From Nocardioides lianchengensis (lineage in GTDB: Bacteria; Actinomycetota; Actinomycetes; Propionibacteriales; Nocardioidaceae), in the NCBI RefSeq assembly GCF_900101465.1, contig NZ_FMZM01000004.1, forward strand, positions 235,790 through 299,789: 64,000 nucleotides of DNA, in the 5' to 3' direction. The translations under genes were made by a program, and so were the position numbers. The notes beneath the pieces were generated by a model, which saw only the letters and a list, made by a program, of their open reading frames with translations, was not told the DNA's origin and made no database searches. Positions 54,471 through 63,900 of this stretch are shown in pieces; within the stretch, counting starts at the first letter, position 1, and each line of letters begins with the position of its first letter.

Positions 54471-55741
54471 GGCGACCGCGGTCCGCGGCGGGCCAGCAAC
54501 GGCCGGAGCACCAGCGCGAGCAGCAGCACGCCGCCGCCGAGGACGCCCCACCACACGGCGTCGCGCCGGGTCGCGGCCATCGTGTCGACCTCCGGCTCGG
54601 GGGCGACCGCCCGGCGGTCGCTGCGCTCGGCCGTGGTGTCGAGGGTGCCGTCCTCGGCCGGCGTGACCGGACGACGCAGCGCGTCGAGCGGTTGTACGAC
54701 GCCCGCCCCGGTCATCGGGCTGCGCACGTCGGTGCGACCGTCGGCCGTCGACAGCAGCCGGGCCACCAGCTGGTCGCCGGTCGCGTCCGGGTCGGCCGTG
54801 CGCATCAGGGCGAGCACGCCGCTGACCTCGGCCGCGGCCCAGGAGGTCACGACGTCGTCGACGGTGCAGGTGCCGCCGTCGACGCCGACGGTGACGCCGC
54901 CGACGACCGGGGCGGCGACGTCGGTGCGGCTGTTGGGCAGCACGTACGCCGCCGCGTCCTCGCGGTCGCCGAGGCCGTCGACCGTCGCACTGACGGCGAC
55001 GACCGACGGATAGCCGGCCGGGAAGACCCGGAGCGCAGCGTCCTGACCGGCCTCCGGCGTGCCGAAGTCGTCGTACAGCGGCTGGTCGTCCTCGGTCGGG
55101 CGGTTGCCGGCGGCGGCGACCACGACGACCCCGCGGCGGTGCAGCCGGGTGAGCAGCTTCTCGATGCGCGGGTCGGGCTGGTCGACGAAGAGCGAGACGT
55201 TCACGATGTCGACCTCGGGGTGCGCCAGCACCACGCCGAGCCCCTCGACCAGGCCGTCGGCGCTGACCGGCTTGCCCTCGGTGCTGCCCGCGTCGCCGGA
55301 GTCGAAGACCCGGACGTCGAGGATCTCGGCGTACGGCGCGATGCCGACGAGCCCGCCCGCGTCGTCCGCGCGCGGGGTGCCCGCGATGAGCCCCGCGACC
55401 GCGGTGCCGTGCCAGTCGTCGAGCTCGCCCTGCCGACCGGTGACGCTGACGTGCTCGGAGACCCGCAGGCCCCCGCTGGCCGTGACCCCGGAGTCCAGGA
55501 CCGCGACGGTCACCCCCGCGCCCGGCTGCCTGCCGCGCGCGGCGAGGTAGGCGTGGGCGTCCGCGATCCGCAGCTGCTCGAGGGGCGCGCTCTCGCGGGT
55601 GGCCGCCGACCGGGCCTCGCCCGCCTCCTTGACCTGGACCGCCCCGCAGTCCTCCTCGACCGCCATCGCCGGCGCGGCCGGCAGGATCACCGGCACCGAG
55701 GCCGCCAGGGGAAGCAGCAGCACCGCGGGCAGCAGCCTCAC
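54467..55741 (-). CDS. mycP: Type VII secretion serine protease (mycosin)
   Basis: A 424-residue subtilisin-like protease. A signal peptide (1-26) precedes the S8 domain with Asp in VAVLDSGV, His in DWHGTAVAGLIAG, Asn in AAAGN and Ser in TSWAAAEVSG, which departs from the usual GTSFAAP. A C-terminal membrane helix (about 395-415) follows an acidic linker. It caps the ESX membrane complex on the outer face. GTG at 55741 overlaps the eccB stop. Confidence 0.9.
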   Translation of the reverse strand: MRLLPAVLLLPLAASVPVILPAAPAMAVEEDCGAVQVKEAGEARSAATRESAPLEQLRIADAHAYLAARGRQPGAGVTVAVLDSGVTASGGLRVSEHVSVTGRQGELDDWHGTAVAGLIAGTPRADDAGGLVGIAPYAEILDVRVFDSGDAGSTEGKPVSADGLVEGLGVVLAHPEVDIVNVSLFVDQPDPRIEKLLTRLHRRGVVVVAAAGNRPTEDDQPLYDDFGTPEAGQDAALRVFPAGYPSVVAVSATVDGLGDREDAAAYVLPNSRTDVAAPVVGGVTVGVDGGTCTVDDVVTSWAAAEVSGVLALMRTADPDATGDQLVARLLSTADGRTDVRSPMTGAGVVQPLDALRRPVTPAEDGTLDTTAERSDRRAVAPEPEVDTMAATRRDAVWWGVLGGGVLLLALVLRPLLARRGPRSP

Positions 55742-57174
55742 TCGCACGTGCGGCTCGCCCCCTGCTCGCCCTGCACCGGCGGACACAGCGCGCTGTCTCG
55801 GGACAGCGGGACCCCGGGCTCGAAGAGCTCGACCCACGGGTCGGGCACGAGCGGGGCGTCGTACGAGCCGTAGCCCAGCTGGTCCGCGGCCCCCGGACCG
55901 ACCAGCGGGTAGGCGACGCCCTTGGCGTCGACGACGTACGACGAGCGGCTGGTCGTGCTGTCCCAATCGCCGACCCGGACGTAGGCGCCGTGCCCGGGGT
56001 CGACCGAGACCCGCTCGGCGGGGGCCACCAGGTCGCCGGCCGAGGCTGCGTCGGTCGGGTCGGTGGCCAGCATCGCCACCGGCTTCTCGCCGTCGGCGGT
56101 GACCAGCAGCGCGCAGTGTTCGTCGAGCTCGTCGTCGAGGAGCCGGTCGGGCCAGTGCGCCGCGTCGAAGGGCGGGAGCGAGCCGCTGACCTGGGGGGCC
56201 GCGTCGAGGGTGACCGGCGCGAGGTCGAGGGGCTGGGCCAGCGGCGGCTTGGCCGTGGTCTCGTAGACGGCCTTCGCGAACGGGTCCAGGTCGGCCGGGC
56301 CGTCCTTGGTCAGCAGCTGGAACGACTCGCCGTCGAGGGTGATGATCTGCCCGATCCGGGACCCGGTCGGCAGCTGGCCGGGACCCTGCTCGGGCGCGGG
56401 GTCGCCGTACCCCTCGAGGCCGAGGCTCGAGAAGGCGAGCGGCCCCCCGACCGGGAAGAGCCGCAGCCACTTCTCGGGGACGTCGCGGGCCTCGTCGGTG
56501 ATCGGCAGCCCGAGGGCGCGGAGCAGCGGGTCGAGCGGCACCCCGGTGGGCAGCGCGTAGCTGTAGGCCCGCTGCGGCTCTCCGGACTCGTCGCGACCGG
56601 TCGCGATGACGTAGTAGCGGTCCTGGCTCCTCACGACGAAGCCCTTGTCGGGGATCGGCTGGACCACCGGGTCGTTGGACATCGTGACCGCCATCCCCCC
56701 GTCGGCGGAGGTGCACGCCGACCAGCCGCTGTCGATCAGCCGCGCGGTGTCGGGGACGGTCTGCGGGGCGCCGAGGATCCCCAGGTCGGAGCCGAGGTCC
56801 TGGGCGGCGATGGTGTCCTCGGCCAGGATCTTGGGCTCGAGGTCGGGACCGAGGATCAGCTGGGCCGAGGTGATGTTGAGGATCGAGTGGAGCTCGGGGT
56901 CGTCGCTCTCCTCGAGGATGACGTAGAGGCCGCCCTTGTCCTCCGAGATGAGCAGCCCGGGCTTGTTCCAGTCCTCGGGGTCGCGGCCGACCAGGATCCC
57001 CGCGACCGCGGCGCCGGCCACGAGCAGCACCGACAGCGCGAGGCCCCCGACGATGGTCCGGCCCGGACGGGCCGGCTCGACCTCGCGCCCGCCCGGCGCG
57101 CCCGAGACGAAGGCGGTGACCAGCCGGCGACGGCTGAAGGCGTGCGCCTCGACCAGGTCGCGCTTGGTCGCCAC
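55738..57174 (-). CDS. eccB: Type VII secretion protein EccB
   Basis: A 478-residue EccB. TKRDLVEAHAFSRRRLVTAFVSG is the conserved cytoplasmic start, the single helix spans about 40-62, and the outer domain has PGLLISEDKGGLYVIL and the Cys pair (SACTSADGG and EHCALLVTADGE). It is a core unit of the ESX translocon. GTG start. It lies three bases downstream of the eccD stop. Confidence 0.93.
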   Translation of the reverse strand: MATKRDLVEAHAFSRRRLVTAFVSGAPGGREVEPARPGRTIVGGLALSVLLVAGAAVAGILVGRDPEDWNKPGLLISEDKGGLYVILEESDDPELHSILNITSAQLILGPDLEPKILAEDTIAAQDLGSDLGILGAPQTVPDTARLIDSGWSACTSADGGMAVTMSNDPVVQPIPDKGFVVRSQDRYYVIATGRDESGEPQRAYSYALPTGVPLDPLLRALGLPITDEARDVPEKWLRLFPVGGPLAFSSLGLEGYGDPAPEQGPGQLPTGSRIGQIITLDGESFQLLTKDGPADLDPFAKAVYETTAKPPLAQPLDLAPVTLDAAPQVSGSLPPFDAAHWPDRLLDDELDEHCALLVTADGEKPVAMLATDPTDAASAGDLVAPAERVSVDPGHGAYVRVGDWDSTTSRSSYVVDAKGVAYPLVGPGAADQLGYGSYDAPLVPDPWVELFEPGVPLSRDSALCPPVQGEQGASRTCE

Positions 57175-57177
57175 GCC

Positions 57178-58533
57178 TCAGCCGCCGATCGACGACAGGA
57201 CGCCCGTGGACACCACGAGCAGGGGCAGCAGCGCCAGCAGGCCGATGGTCTCGACGACGTCGCCGAGCCGGCCGCGGCGCACCGACGGCGGCGAGGGCAG
57301 CAGGGTCACGGCGAGCAGCACGGCGCCCGAGGCGGCCAGCGCGACGGCCGCGGTCGGGCGCCAGTCGGGCCACCAGGCCAGGACCGAGACGGCCACGACC
57401 GCCAGGCCGACGACGCCGGAGACCAGGCCCACGAGGACCTCGGCGCCGGTGCGGTACTGACGGGTTCGGAGCATCACCAGGCAGCAGGCGACGATCGCGA
57501 GCACGGTCCCGGTGACGCCGAGCCGCACGGCCAGCGGCGCGATCATCACGAGCAGCAGGCCGACCGTGCCGGAGATGGCGACCAGGATCTCGTGGGCGAC
57601 GCGGGCGTCGGCCCGGACCCGCTGCGGGTCGACCTCCGCCGGGTCGGCGGTGATGTCGGCGTCGGTGTAGAGCTGCTCGACGGTGGTGCCGGTGACCCCC
57701 AGGGCCAGCCACGGGAAGACGCTGCCGGCGAGCACGACCAGGACCAGGGCGGTGGTGAGGACCACTTCGGCGTCCACGTCGGCGACCCGCATCAGCAGGC
57801 CCGTGGCGAGCACGACCGCGCCCACCACCACCGGCGGGATGACCAGGGTCCGGCCGTCGCCGATGCCGACCAGCGCGAGCAGCCCGGCGAGCAGCGCACC
57901 CGCGCCCGCGCACGCGAGGGGGAGCCCGAAGAAGGGCTCGTCGGTGAGGAGCATCAGTCCGGAGACCGCGGCGTACGCCGTGCCCATCCAGGCGACCGCG
58001 ACCGCGGCCTCGCGCTCGTGCTGCACGCGCGAGAGCACGACCGCGCCGCCGACCAGGACCACGGAGACGACGACCGCGGAGACCGCGGCCAGCAGCGAGC
58101 CGCGCTGGATGAGCAGCGCGATCGCCCCGAGGGCCATCAGCAGGGCCGCGGCCCACAGCGCCGTACGGCGACCGGCCTCGGGGCGCCACGGCTCCAGGTC
58201 GCGCTCGACCACGTCGGTCATCGCCTCGACGACGTCGTCGTAGACCCGGGGCGGCTCGTCGTCGACGCCGGCGGAGACGGAGAGCAGCCCGCCGTCCTCG
58301 ATGCCCTGGATGACCAGGCCGCTGTCGAGGGCCAGGACACGGCCCTCAGCGGTGACGAGGCGGTAGCCGCCGTAGACCGTCAGCGCGTCGAGCAGGCCCA
58401 CGCTGCGCGCCAGCTCGGGGAGCAGCTCGGCGACCGGCACCGAGCCCGGCAGCACGAGGTCGACCCGGCGGGTGCCGGAGGCCACGGTGACGCGGACCAG
58501 GCCGGAGGCCCCGACGGCGGGCGCCTGGGTCAT
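57178..58533 (-). CDS. eccD: Type VII secretion integral membrane protein EccD
   Basis: A 451-residue protein. The N-terminal ubiquitin-like domain (about 8-90) with VRVTVASGTRRVDLVLPGSVPVAELLPEL is followed by 11 predicted helices (about 125-450). EccD forms the membrane vestibule of the ESX complex. It is separated from the esx genes by a strong hairpin (58597-58628). Confidence 0.93.
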   Translation of the reverse strand: MTQAPAVGASGLVRVTVASGTRRVDLVLPGSVPVAELLPELARSVGLLDALTVYGGYRLVTAEGRVLALDSGLVIQGIEDGGLLSVSAGVDDEPPRVYDDVVEAMTDVVERDLEPWRPEAGRRTALWAAALLMALGAIALLIQRGSLLAAVSAVVVSVVLVGGAVVLSRVQHEREAAVAVAWMGTAYAAVSGLMLLTDEPFFGLPLACAGAGALLAGLLALVGIGDGRTLVIPPVVVGAVVLATGLLMRVADVDAEVVLTTALVLVVLAGSVFPWLALGVTGTTVEQLYTDADITADPAEVDPQRVRADARVAHEILVAISGTVGLLLVMIAPLAVRLGVTGTVLAIVACCLVMLRTRQYRTGAEVLVGLVSGVVGLAVVAVSVLAWWPDWRPTAAVALAASGAVLLAVTLLPSPPSVRRGRLGDVVETIGLLALLPLLVVSTGVLSSIGG

Positions 58534-58596
58534 CGAGTCTCCTTCGAGCGGGACGGTGAGGGTGATGCGGGTCGTGCGGGTCGTGCAGAGAGAGCA

Positions 58597-58628
58597 CCGC
58601 CCGGACCGGCGTCAGCCGGTCCGGGCGG
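58597..58628 (-). terminator. Hairpin between the esx genes and eccD
   Basis: A perfect 14-bp stem CCGCCCGGACCGGC / GCCGGTCCGGGCGG with loop GTCA, 17 bases after the WXG100 gene stop. No long T run follows, so read-through into eccD may occur. Confidence 0.7.
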
Positions 58629-58644
58629 AGTGCCCGAGGGGCGA

Positions 58645-58947
58645 TCAGGCCTTGATCTGGAAGGCCTGCGCGCCGCGCTGGTCGGCGGCCGCGTAGTCGG
58701 CGTTCGACTGGTAGACGGTGCGGCTGCTCTCGTCGAGCAGGTCCTTCATCTCCTGGATGGCCCAGTCCCACTTCGCCTTGGCGGTGTCGTAGGCGGTGCG
58801 GGCGTTACCGGCCCACTCGTTGCGGAGAGGGCTCAGCTCGCTCTCGAGCTGGTTCATCCGGTTGTCGATGTCCTTGACCTTCTTGTACATGTCCTGCGCG
58901 GCCTGGTCGAGACCGGCGTGGTTGACGCGGATGCCGTCGAGATCCAT
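58645..58947 (-). CDS. WXG100 secreted protein, second of pair
   Basis: A 100-residue helical hairpin protein. The WxG turn is WAG in LRNEWAGNARTAYDTAK. The C-terminal YAAAD fits the YxxxD/E export signal. It should form a dimer with the preceding WXG100 protein and be exported by the Ecc complex. No LXG or toxin gene lies next to it. Confidence 0.92.
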   Translation of the reverse strand: MDLDGIRVNHAGLDQAAQDMYKKVKDIDNRMNQLESELSPLRNEWAGNARTAYDTAKAKWDWAIQEMKDLLDESSRTVYQSNADYAAADQRGAQAFQIKA

Positions 58948-58977
58948 GAGTAGCTCCTGAAGGGTGGGGGCCGGCGC

Positions 58978-59304
58978 TCAGACCGCGTCGAGGCGGCCGG
59001 CGGTGCGGACGTAGTTGGAGGACTGGGTCTCGTCGGTCGAGACGTTGTCGTGCTCGGTCGAGACCAGCGAGGCCTCGAACTCGTTGAGGGCCTGGACGAT
59101 GACCGTCTGCTTCTCGGTCCAGGCCTGGTGCAGCGTGAAGAACGCCGCGCCGCCCTGGCCGACCCACTTGCCCTTGAGGGCGCTGATCTGGTCGTCGAGC
59201 TGACGGGCCAGGCCGTCGAAGTCACGCTTGGCGTCGGCCACGAGACCGGCGGCCTTGGTCAGGGTCTTCTCGCCCTGCCCGAACTCGGATGCTCCTTGCG
59301 ACAT
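58978..59304 (-). CDS. WXG100 secreted protein, first of pair
   Basis: A 108-residue protein with the turn WVG in ALKGKWVGQGGAAFFTLHQAW. ATG at 59304 excludes a short upstream extension. I find no YxxxD/E signal at its C-terminus, so its partner probably carries the export signal, as in EsxA/EsxB pairs. It is 30 bases before the second gene. Confidence 0.9.
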   Translation of the reverse strand: MSQGASEFGQGEKTLTKAAGLVADAKRDFDGLARQLDDQISALKGKWVGQGGAAFFTLHQAWTEKQTVIVQALNEFEASLVSTEHDNVSTDETQSSNYVRTAGRLDAV

Positions 59305-59411
59305 CTCGCCTGCTCCTTCCCCGTGGCGGTCGATCACCGCGCGCCGAGATCTGTGGTGATGGTGGTTGGATCGACGTGGCCGACCACGAGTCGGTCGGAC
59401 ACGGCTGGATC

Positions 59412-59432
59412 TACCCGAGGCACCCTCGGGTA
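59412..59432 (-). terminator. Hairpin between the second EccD-like gene and the esx pair
   Basis: An 8-bp stem TACCCGAG / CTCGGGTA with loop GCACC, four bases after the stop of the minus-strand gene at 59437. Confidence 0.55.
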
Positions 59433-59436
59433 AACC

Positions 59437-60795
59437 TCAAGAAGTCAGTTCCCACAGGCCGCGGAACAGCCCCACGGCCACGAAGACCGCGGCGATGGCA
59501 CCCGAGCCGGCGAGTCCCTCGGCGACCTCGGCCCGGCGCGACCACCAGGCCGACCGCCAGCCGCGCCCGGTGGCCACGGCCACCACGACGACGACCGCCG
59601 CGAGCCCGACGGACACCATCGCGAGCGCGGTCAGCTGGCCCTCGCCCAGGCCGGGCAGGAGCTCGACCGCGAGCGCCACCCAGGCGACCAGCCCGGCGGC
59701 GCGCAGCAGCACCCGCGCCGGGACGTGCCGGTAGCTGCGGGCGGCCAGGAGCAGCGCGGCGCCGACCAGACCGACCAGCACCCGGGCACCGATCCGGTCG
59801 ATCGGCAGCGTCGCCGTGGCGAGCAGCATCGGCGCGGACACGGCCACCAGCGCGAGGACGGCGGCCGCGGACGCGACGACGAGCCGCGTGCCCCGTCGGG
59901 CGATGTCGGCCACCGCGCCCGCAGGTACGACGGTGCGGCCGCGCCGGCCGGTCGGCCGCTCGCGGGCCGACCAGGCCGTGACGGCCAGCCGCTCCAGGTC
60001 GAGCAGGTAGTGGTCGGGCACGTCGACCGCGAGCGCCGGCACGAAGCGCGACATCAGCACGGCCGCCACGAGCAGCAGCGCCCAGGGCACCCGCGGGGGC
60101 AGGTCGGCGAGCGTGCACAGCCCGGTCAGCACGAACACGCCCGACCCCACGAGCATCCAGGTCCGGAGCACCTCGTCCGCGCTGCGGTCCAGCGCCCGGG
60201 CGACGGCCGCGACGACCGCGGCCGTCAGGGCCGCGACGCCGACGGCGACGGGGAGCCGCTCGGCATCGGGGTGCCAGGCCAGTACGAAGGCCGCCGAGGC
60301 GCCGAGGACCGGACCGACGGCCAGCCGCTGCGGGGCGAACCGGCCCCCGGGCAGCAGGGTGATCAACACGCCCAACCCCAGCAGCCCGAGGGTGATCTCC
60401 TGCAGCAGCTCGTCGTCGGACCGGGCCGCGCACCAGCCGGCCAGGACGGCGACGGCTGCGGCGACCGCGCACCACCACACGCCCGCCCGCCCGGACGGGC
60501 GCGGAGCACCGGACTGGACCAGTGGGACGGCGCCGACCGTGCCGGGAGGCGCGTCGGGCGGGGTGGCCACGAGCAGGTCGCCGGGACGCACCCCGGCGTC
60601 GGCGAGGGTGCCCTCGACGGGGAACGGGCGGCCGAGACGGTCCCGGAGCGAGGGGCGGGGCGTGCCCGCGAGTGCGGCGTACTCGGCCGCCACGTCGGCG
60701 GCGGTGGCGCCCGGAGGCACCATCAGGTCGAGGACGCCGGCCGGTCCGTGGACGCTCACCGGGAGGTTCTCGGCGAGCCGCCGGGATCCGGCCAT
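59437..60795 (-). CDS. Ubiquitin-like/EccD-type membrane protein
   Basis: A 452-residue protein. Residues 10-80 form a second ubiquitin-like domain (LPVSVHGPAGVLDLMVPPGATAADV is its first part, split here: LPVSVHGPAG then VLDLMVPPGA). About 11 helices follow (105-450). The layout equals EccD although the sequence differs strongly from the eccD at 57178. It may replace EccE or form a mixed vestibule with EccD. It is divergent from eccC, with 127 bases between the starts. Confidence 0.75.
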   Translation of the reverse strand: MAGSRRLAENLPVSVHGPAGVLDLMVPPGATAADVAAEYAALAGTPRPSLRDRLGRPFPVEGTLADAGVRPGDLLVATPPDAPPGTVGAVPLVQSGAPRPSGRAGVWWCAVAAAVAVLAGWCAARSDDELLQEITLGLLGLGVLITLLPGGRFAPQRLAVGPVLGASAAFVLAWHPDAERLPVAVGVAALTAAVVAAVARALDRSADEVLRTWMLVGSGVFVLTGLCTLADLPPRVPWALLLVAAVLMSRFVPALAVDVPDHYLLDLERLAVTAWSARERPTGRRGRTVVPAGAVADIARRGTRLVVASAAAVLALVAVSAPMLLATATLPIDRIGARVLVGLVGAALLLAARSYRHVPARVLLRAAGLVAWVALAVELLPGLGEGQLTALAMVSVGLAAVVVVVAVATGRGWRSAWWSRRAEVAEGLAGSGAIAAVFVAVGLFRGLWELTS

Positions 60796-60922
60796 GGGCG
60801 TCGCCTCCTCGGGCACGACGGGGGGCCGCCGGGCATCGGCGGTGCTCTGGAGAGTTGCCCCGCCGCGCGCGGGGGAAACCACGCGACGTTTGCGAAGACG
60901 GCCGGGAGGAAGTGTCTCCCTC

Positions 60923-63900
60923 GTGAGTACGACGCTGCGGCGGACCCGCCTGGACGAGCCGGAGCTGCCGACCGGACAGATCGTCCTGCAGGCGCCGCCC
61001 GAGATCCAGCCCCACGAGGGCGCCGGCGGCGTGCTCATGAACGCCATCCCGATGCTGGGCAGCCTGGGCTCGATCGTGCTCGTCGCGACCATGGGCAGCG
61101 CCACCGCGGGCCGCAGCTACATCGCTGCGGGCATGTTCCTCTTCGCCACCCTCGGCTTCATCGTCGTGCAGATCGACCGGCAGCGGAAGCAGCGCACCCA
61201 GCAGGTGACGGGCTCGCGCACCGAGTACCTCCGCTACCTGGCCAACGTCCGCAAGCTGGCCCGGGAGGCCGCCGACCAGCAGCGCCGCGCCCTGACCTGG
61301 CACCACCCCGACCCGTCCTCGCTGCCGTCCCTGGCCGAGGAGCGGTCGCGGCTGTGGGAGCACGGCGCCTCCGACGAGCGCTTCCTCCAGATCCGCTACG
61401 GCCTGTGCCACCAGCCGCTGTCGCTGGAGCTGGTGCCGCCCGAGAGCGCCCCCATCGACCAGGTCGACCCGGCAGCGGCCTCGGCGCTGCACCGGCTGCT
61501 GGTCGTGCACCGGCTCCAGCCCGATCTCCCGGCCTCCATCGACCTGCGCGCCTTCGACCGGGTCGAGGTGTGCGGCCCCGAGGAGCCGGTCCGCTCCCTG
61601 GCCCGGGCGCTGATCTGCTCGGCGACCGCCTTCCACTCCCCCGAGCACCTCGTGGTCGCCGTGCTCGCCTCCGACCAGACCCTGGCCCACTGGGACTGGG
61701 TGAAGTGGCTCCCCCACGCGGCCAGCCCGCAGGAGTCCGACGCCGTCGGCCCGCGGCGGATGGTGTCGACGTCGCTGGCCGAGCTGGCCTCCCTGCTCCC
61801 GCCGGACCTCGGGGACCGGCCGCGGTTCGGGGCCGACGAGCGGCAGCCGACGCCGCACATCCTGCTCGTCACCGACGGGGCCGAGCTGCCGCCGGGCAAC
61901 CACGTCGTACCCCCGGACGGGCTGCACGGCGTCACCGTGCTCGACCTGCCGACCCGGTGGGACGCCCTGGAGGACTCCAGCCGCCTGCGGCTGCAGGTCG
62001 AGGACGGCGAGGAGCGCGGGGGCCGCCCGGCGATCTCGGCGCTGCGGCTGCGCGAGGAGCCGATCCGGGCCCGCGCCGACCAGTGCGACCTCGCCACGGC
62101 CGAGGCGTTCGCCCGCCGGCTGGCGCCGCTCCACACCGTGACCCTGGTGGCCGACCCCGACAGCACGGCCGGCGAGATCGCCGGCCCCACCGACTTCATG
62201 GACCTGCTGGCGCTCGGCGACGTACGACGCTTCGACCCCGGGGCCGCCTGGCGACCGCGGCCCGCCCGCGACCGGCTGCGCGTGCCGATCGGCCTCGGCG
62301 AGGGCGGCGCGCTGGTCCACCTCGACATCAAGGAGTCGGCCCAGCAGGGCATGGGTCCGCACGGCCTGGTGATCGGCGCTACCGGCTCCGGCAAGTCGGA
62401 GTTCCTCCGCACCCTGGTGCTCGGCCTGACGATGACCCACTCCCCCGAGCAGCTCAACCTGGTGCTGGTCGACTTCAAGGGCGGCGCGACGTTCGCGGGG
62501 ATGTCGGAGCTGCCGCACGTCTCGGCCGTGATCACCAACCTGGCCCAGGAGCTCACCCTCGTCGACCGCATGCAGGACGCGCTGTCCGGCGAGATGGTGC
62601 GCCGCCAGGAGCTGCTGCGCGAGGCCGGCAACTTCGCCTCGGTGCGCGACTATGAGCGGGCCCGCACCAACGGCGAGGACCTGGCCCCACTCCCGTCGCT
62701 GTTCATCGTGGTCGACGAGTTCTCCGAGCTGCTGACCGCCAAGCCCGAGTTCATCGACCTGTTCGTGGCGATCGGCCGGCTCGGCCGCTCGCTCGGGCTG
62801 CACCTCCTGCTCGCCTCGCAGCGGCTGGAGGAGGGCCGGCTGCGCGGGCTCGAGTCCCACCTGTCCTACCGGATCGGTCTGCGCACCTTCAGCGCCCAGG
62901 AGTCGCGCGCCGTCCTCGGCGTCCCCGACGCCTACGAGCTGCCGCCGGTCCCCGGCCTCGGCTACCTCAAGCCCGACCCGACCACGATGCTGCGCTTCAA
63001 GGCGGCGTACGTCTCGGGGCCGCCCTCGGGCGTCCAGCGGGTACGCCGCGACGACGGCGGACACGTCGAGGGCATCCTGCCGTTCACGATCGCGGAGGTG
63101 CTGAAGCTCGACGTCCCCGAGCCGGAGCCCGAGCCGGTCCCGGTCGCGCAGGAGCAGGACGACCAGGCCTCGCTGCTCGACATCGCCGTCGAGCGGATGG
63201 AGGACCGCGGACCCGCCGCCCACCAGGTCTGGCTGCCGCCGCTCGACGTACCCGACACGCTGGACCGGCTGATGGGCGACCTGGCTCCCGATCCGGAGCT
63301 GGGCCTGATCTCGCAGCAGTGGCGTCGGGTCGGCGGGCTCACCGTGCCGCTCGGCATCATCGACCGCCCGCGCGAGCAGCGCCGCGACACCCTCAGCGTC
63401 GACCTCAGCGGCGCGGCCGGCCACGTCGCGGTGGTCGGCGGCCCGCGCAGCGGCAAGAGCACGCTGCTGCGCACCGTGGTCACGAGCATGTCGCTGACCA
63501 CCACCCCGCTGGAGTCGCAGTTCTTCGTGCTCGACTTCGGCGGCGGCACCTTCGCGCCGCTGGCCAAGCTGCCCCACGTCGCGGGTGTCGGCACCCGCGC
63601 CGAGCCCGACGTCGTACGACGGGTGATGGCCGAGGTCCAGGGCATCGTCGATCGCCGCGAGGCCTACTTCCGCGCCCAGGGGATCGACTCGATCGAGACC
63701 TACCGGTCCCGCCGCGCCCGGGGCCGGGCCGACGACGGCTGGGGCGACGTCTTCCTGGTGGTCGACGGCTGGAGCACCCTGCGGGCCGACTTCGACGACC
63801 TGGAGATGGAGATCCAGCAGCTGGCCGCGCGCGGCCTGACCTTCGGCCTGCACGTCGTGGCCGGCGCGTCCCGCTGGGCGGACTTCCGGGCCGCGATGCG

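Noticed and set aside
50883..55013. 1376-codon plus-strand open frame opposite the hybrid kinase and mycP
   Set aside because: It shows no domain and has the composition of an antisense shadow; the minus strand holds clear kinase and protease motifs.
55742..58189. Upstream extension of the mycP frame to 58189
   Set aside because: The extension is an Arg/Gly/Ala-rich shadow of eccB and eccD; the signal peptide begins at 55741, overlapping the eccB stop.
59725..62655. Plus-strand open frame of 976 codons across the EccD-like and eccC genes
   Set aside because: Its frame differs from the one encoding the eccC membrane helices and Walker motifs, which opens at GTG 60923 and stays open to the window end.
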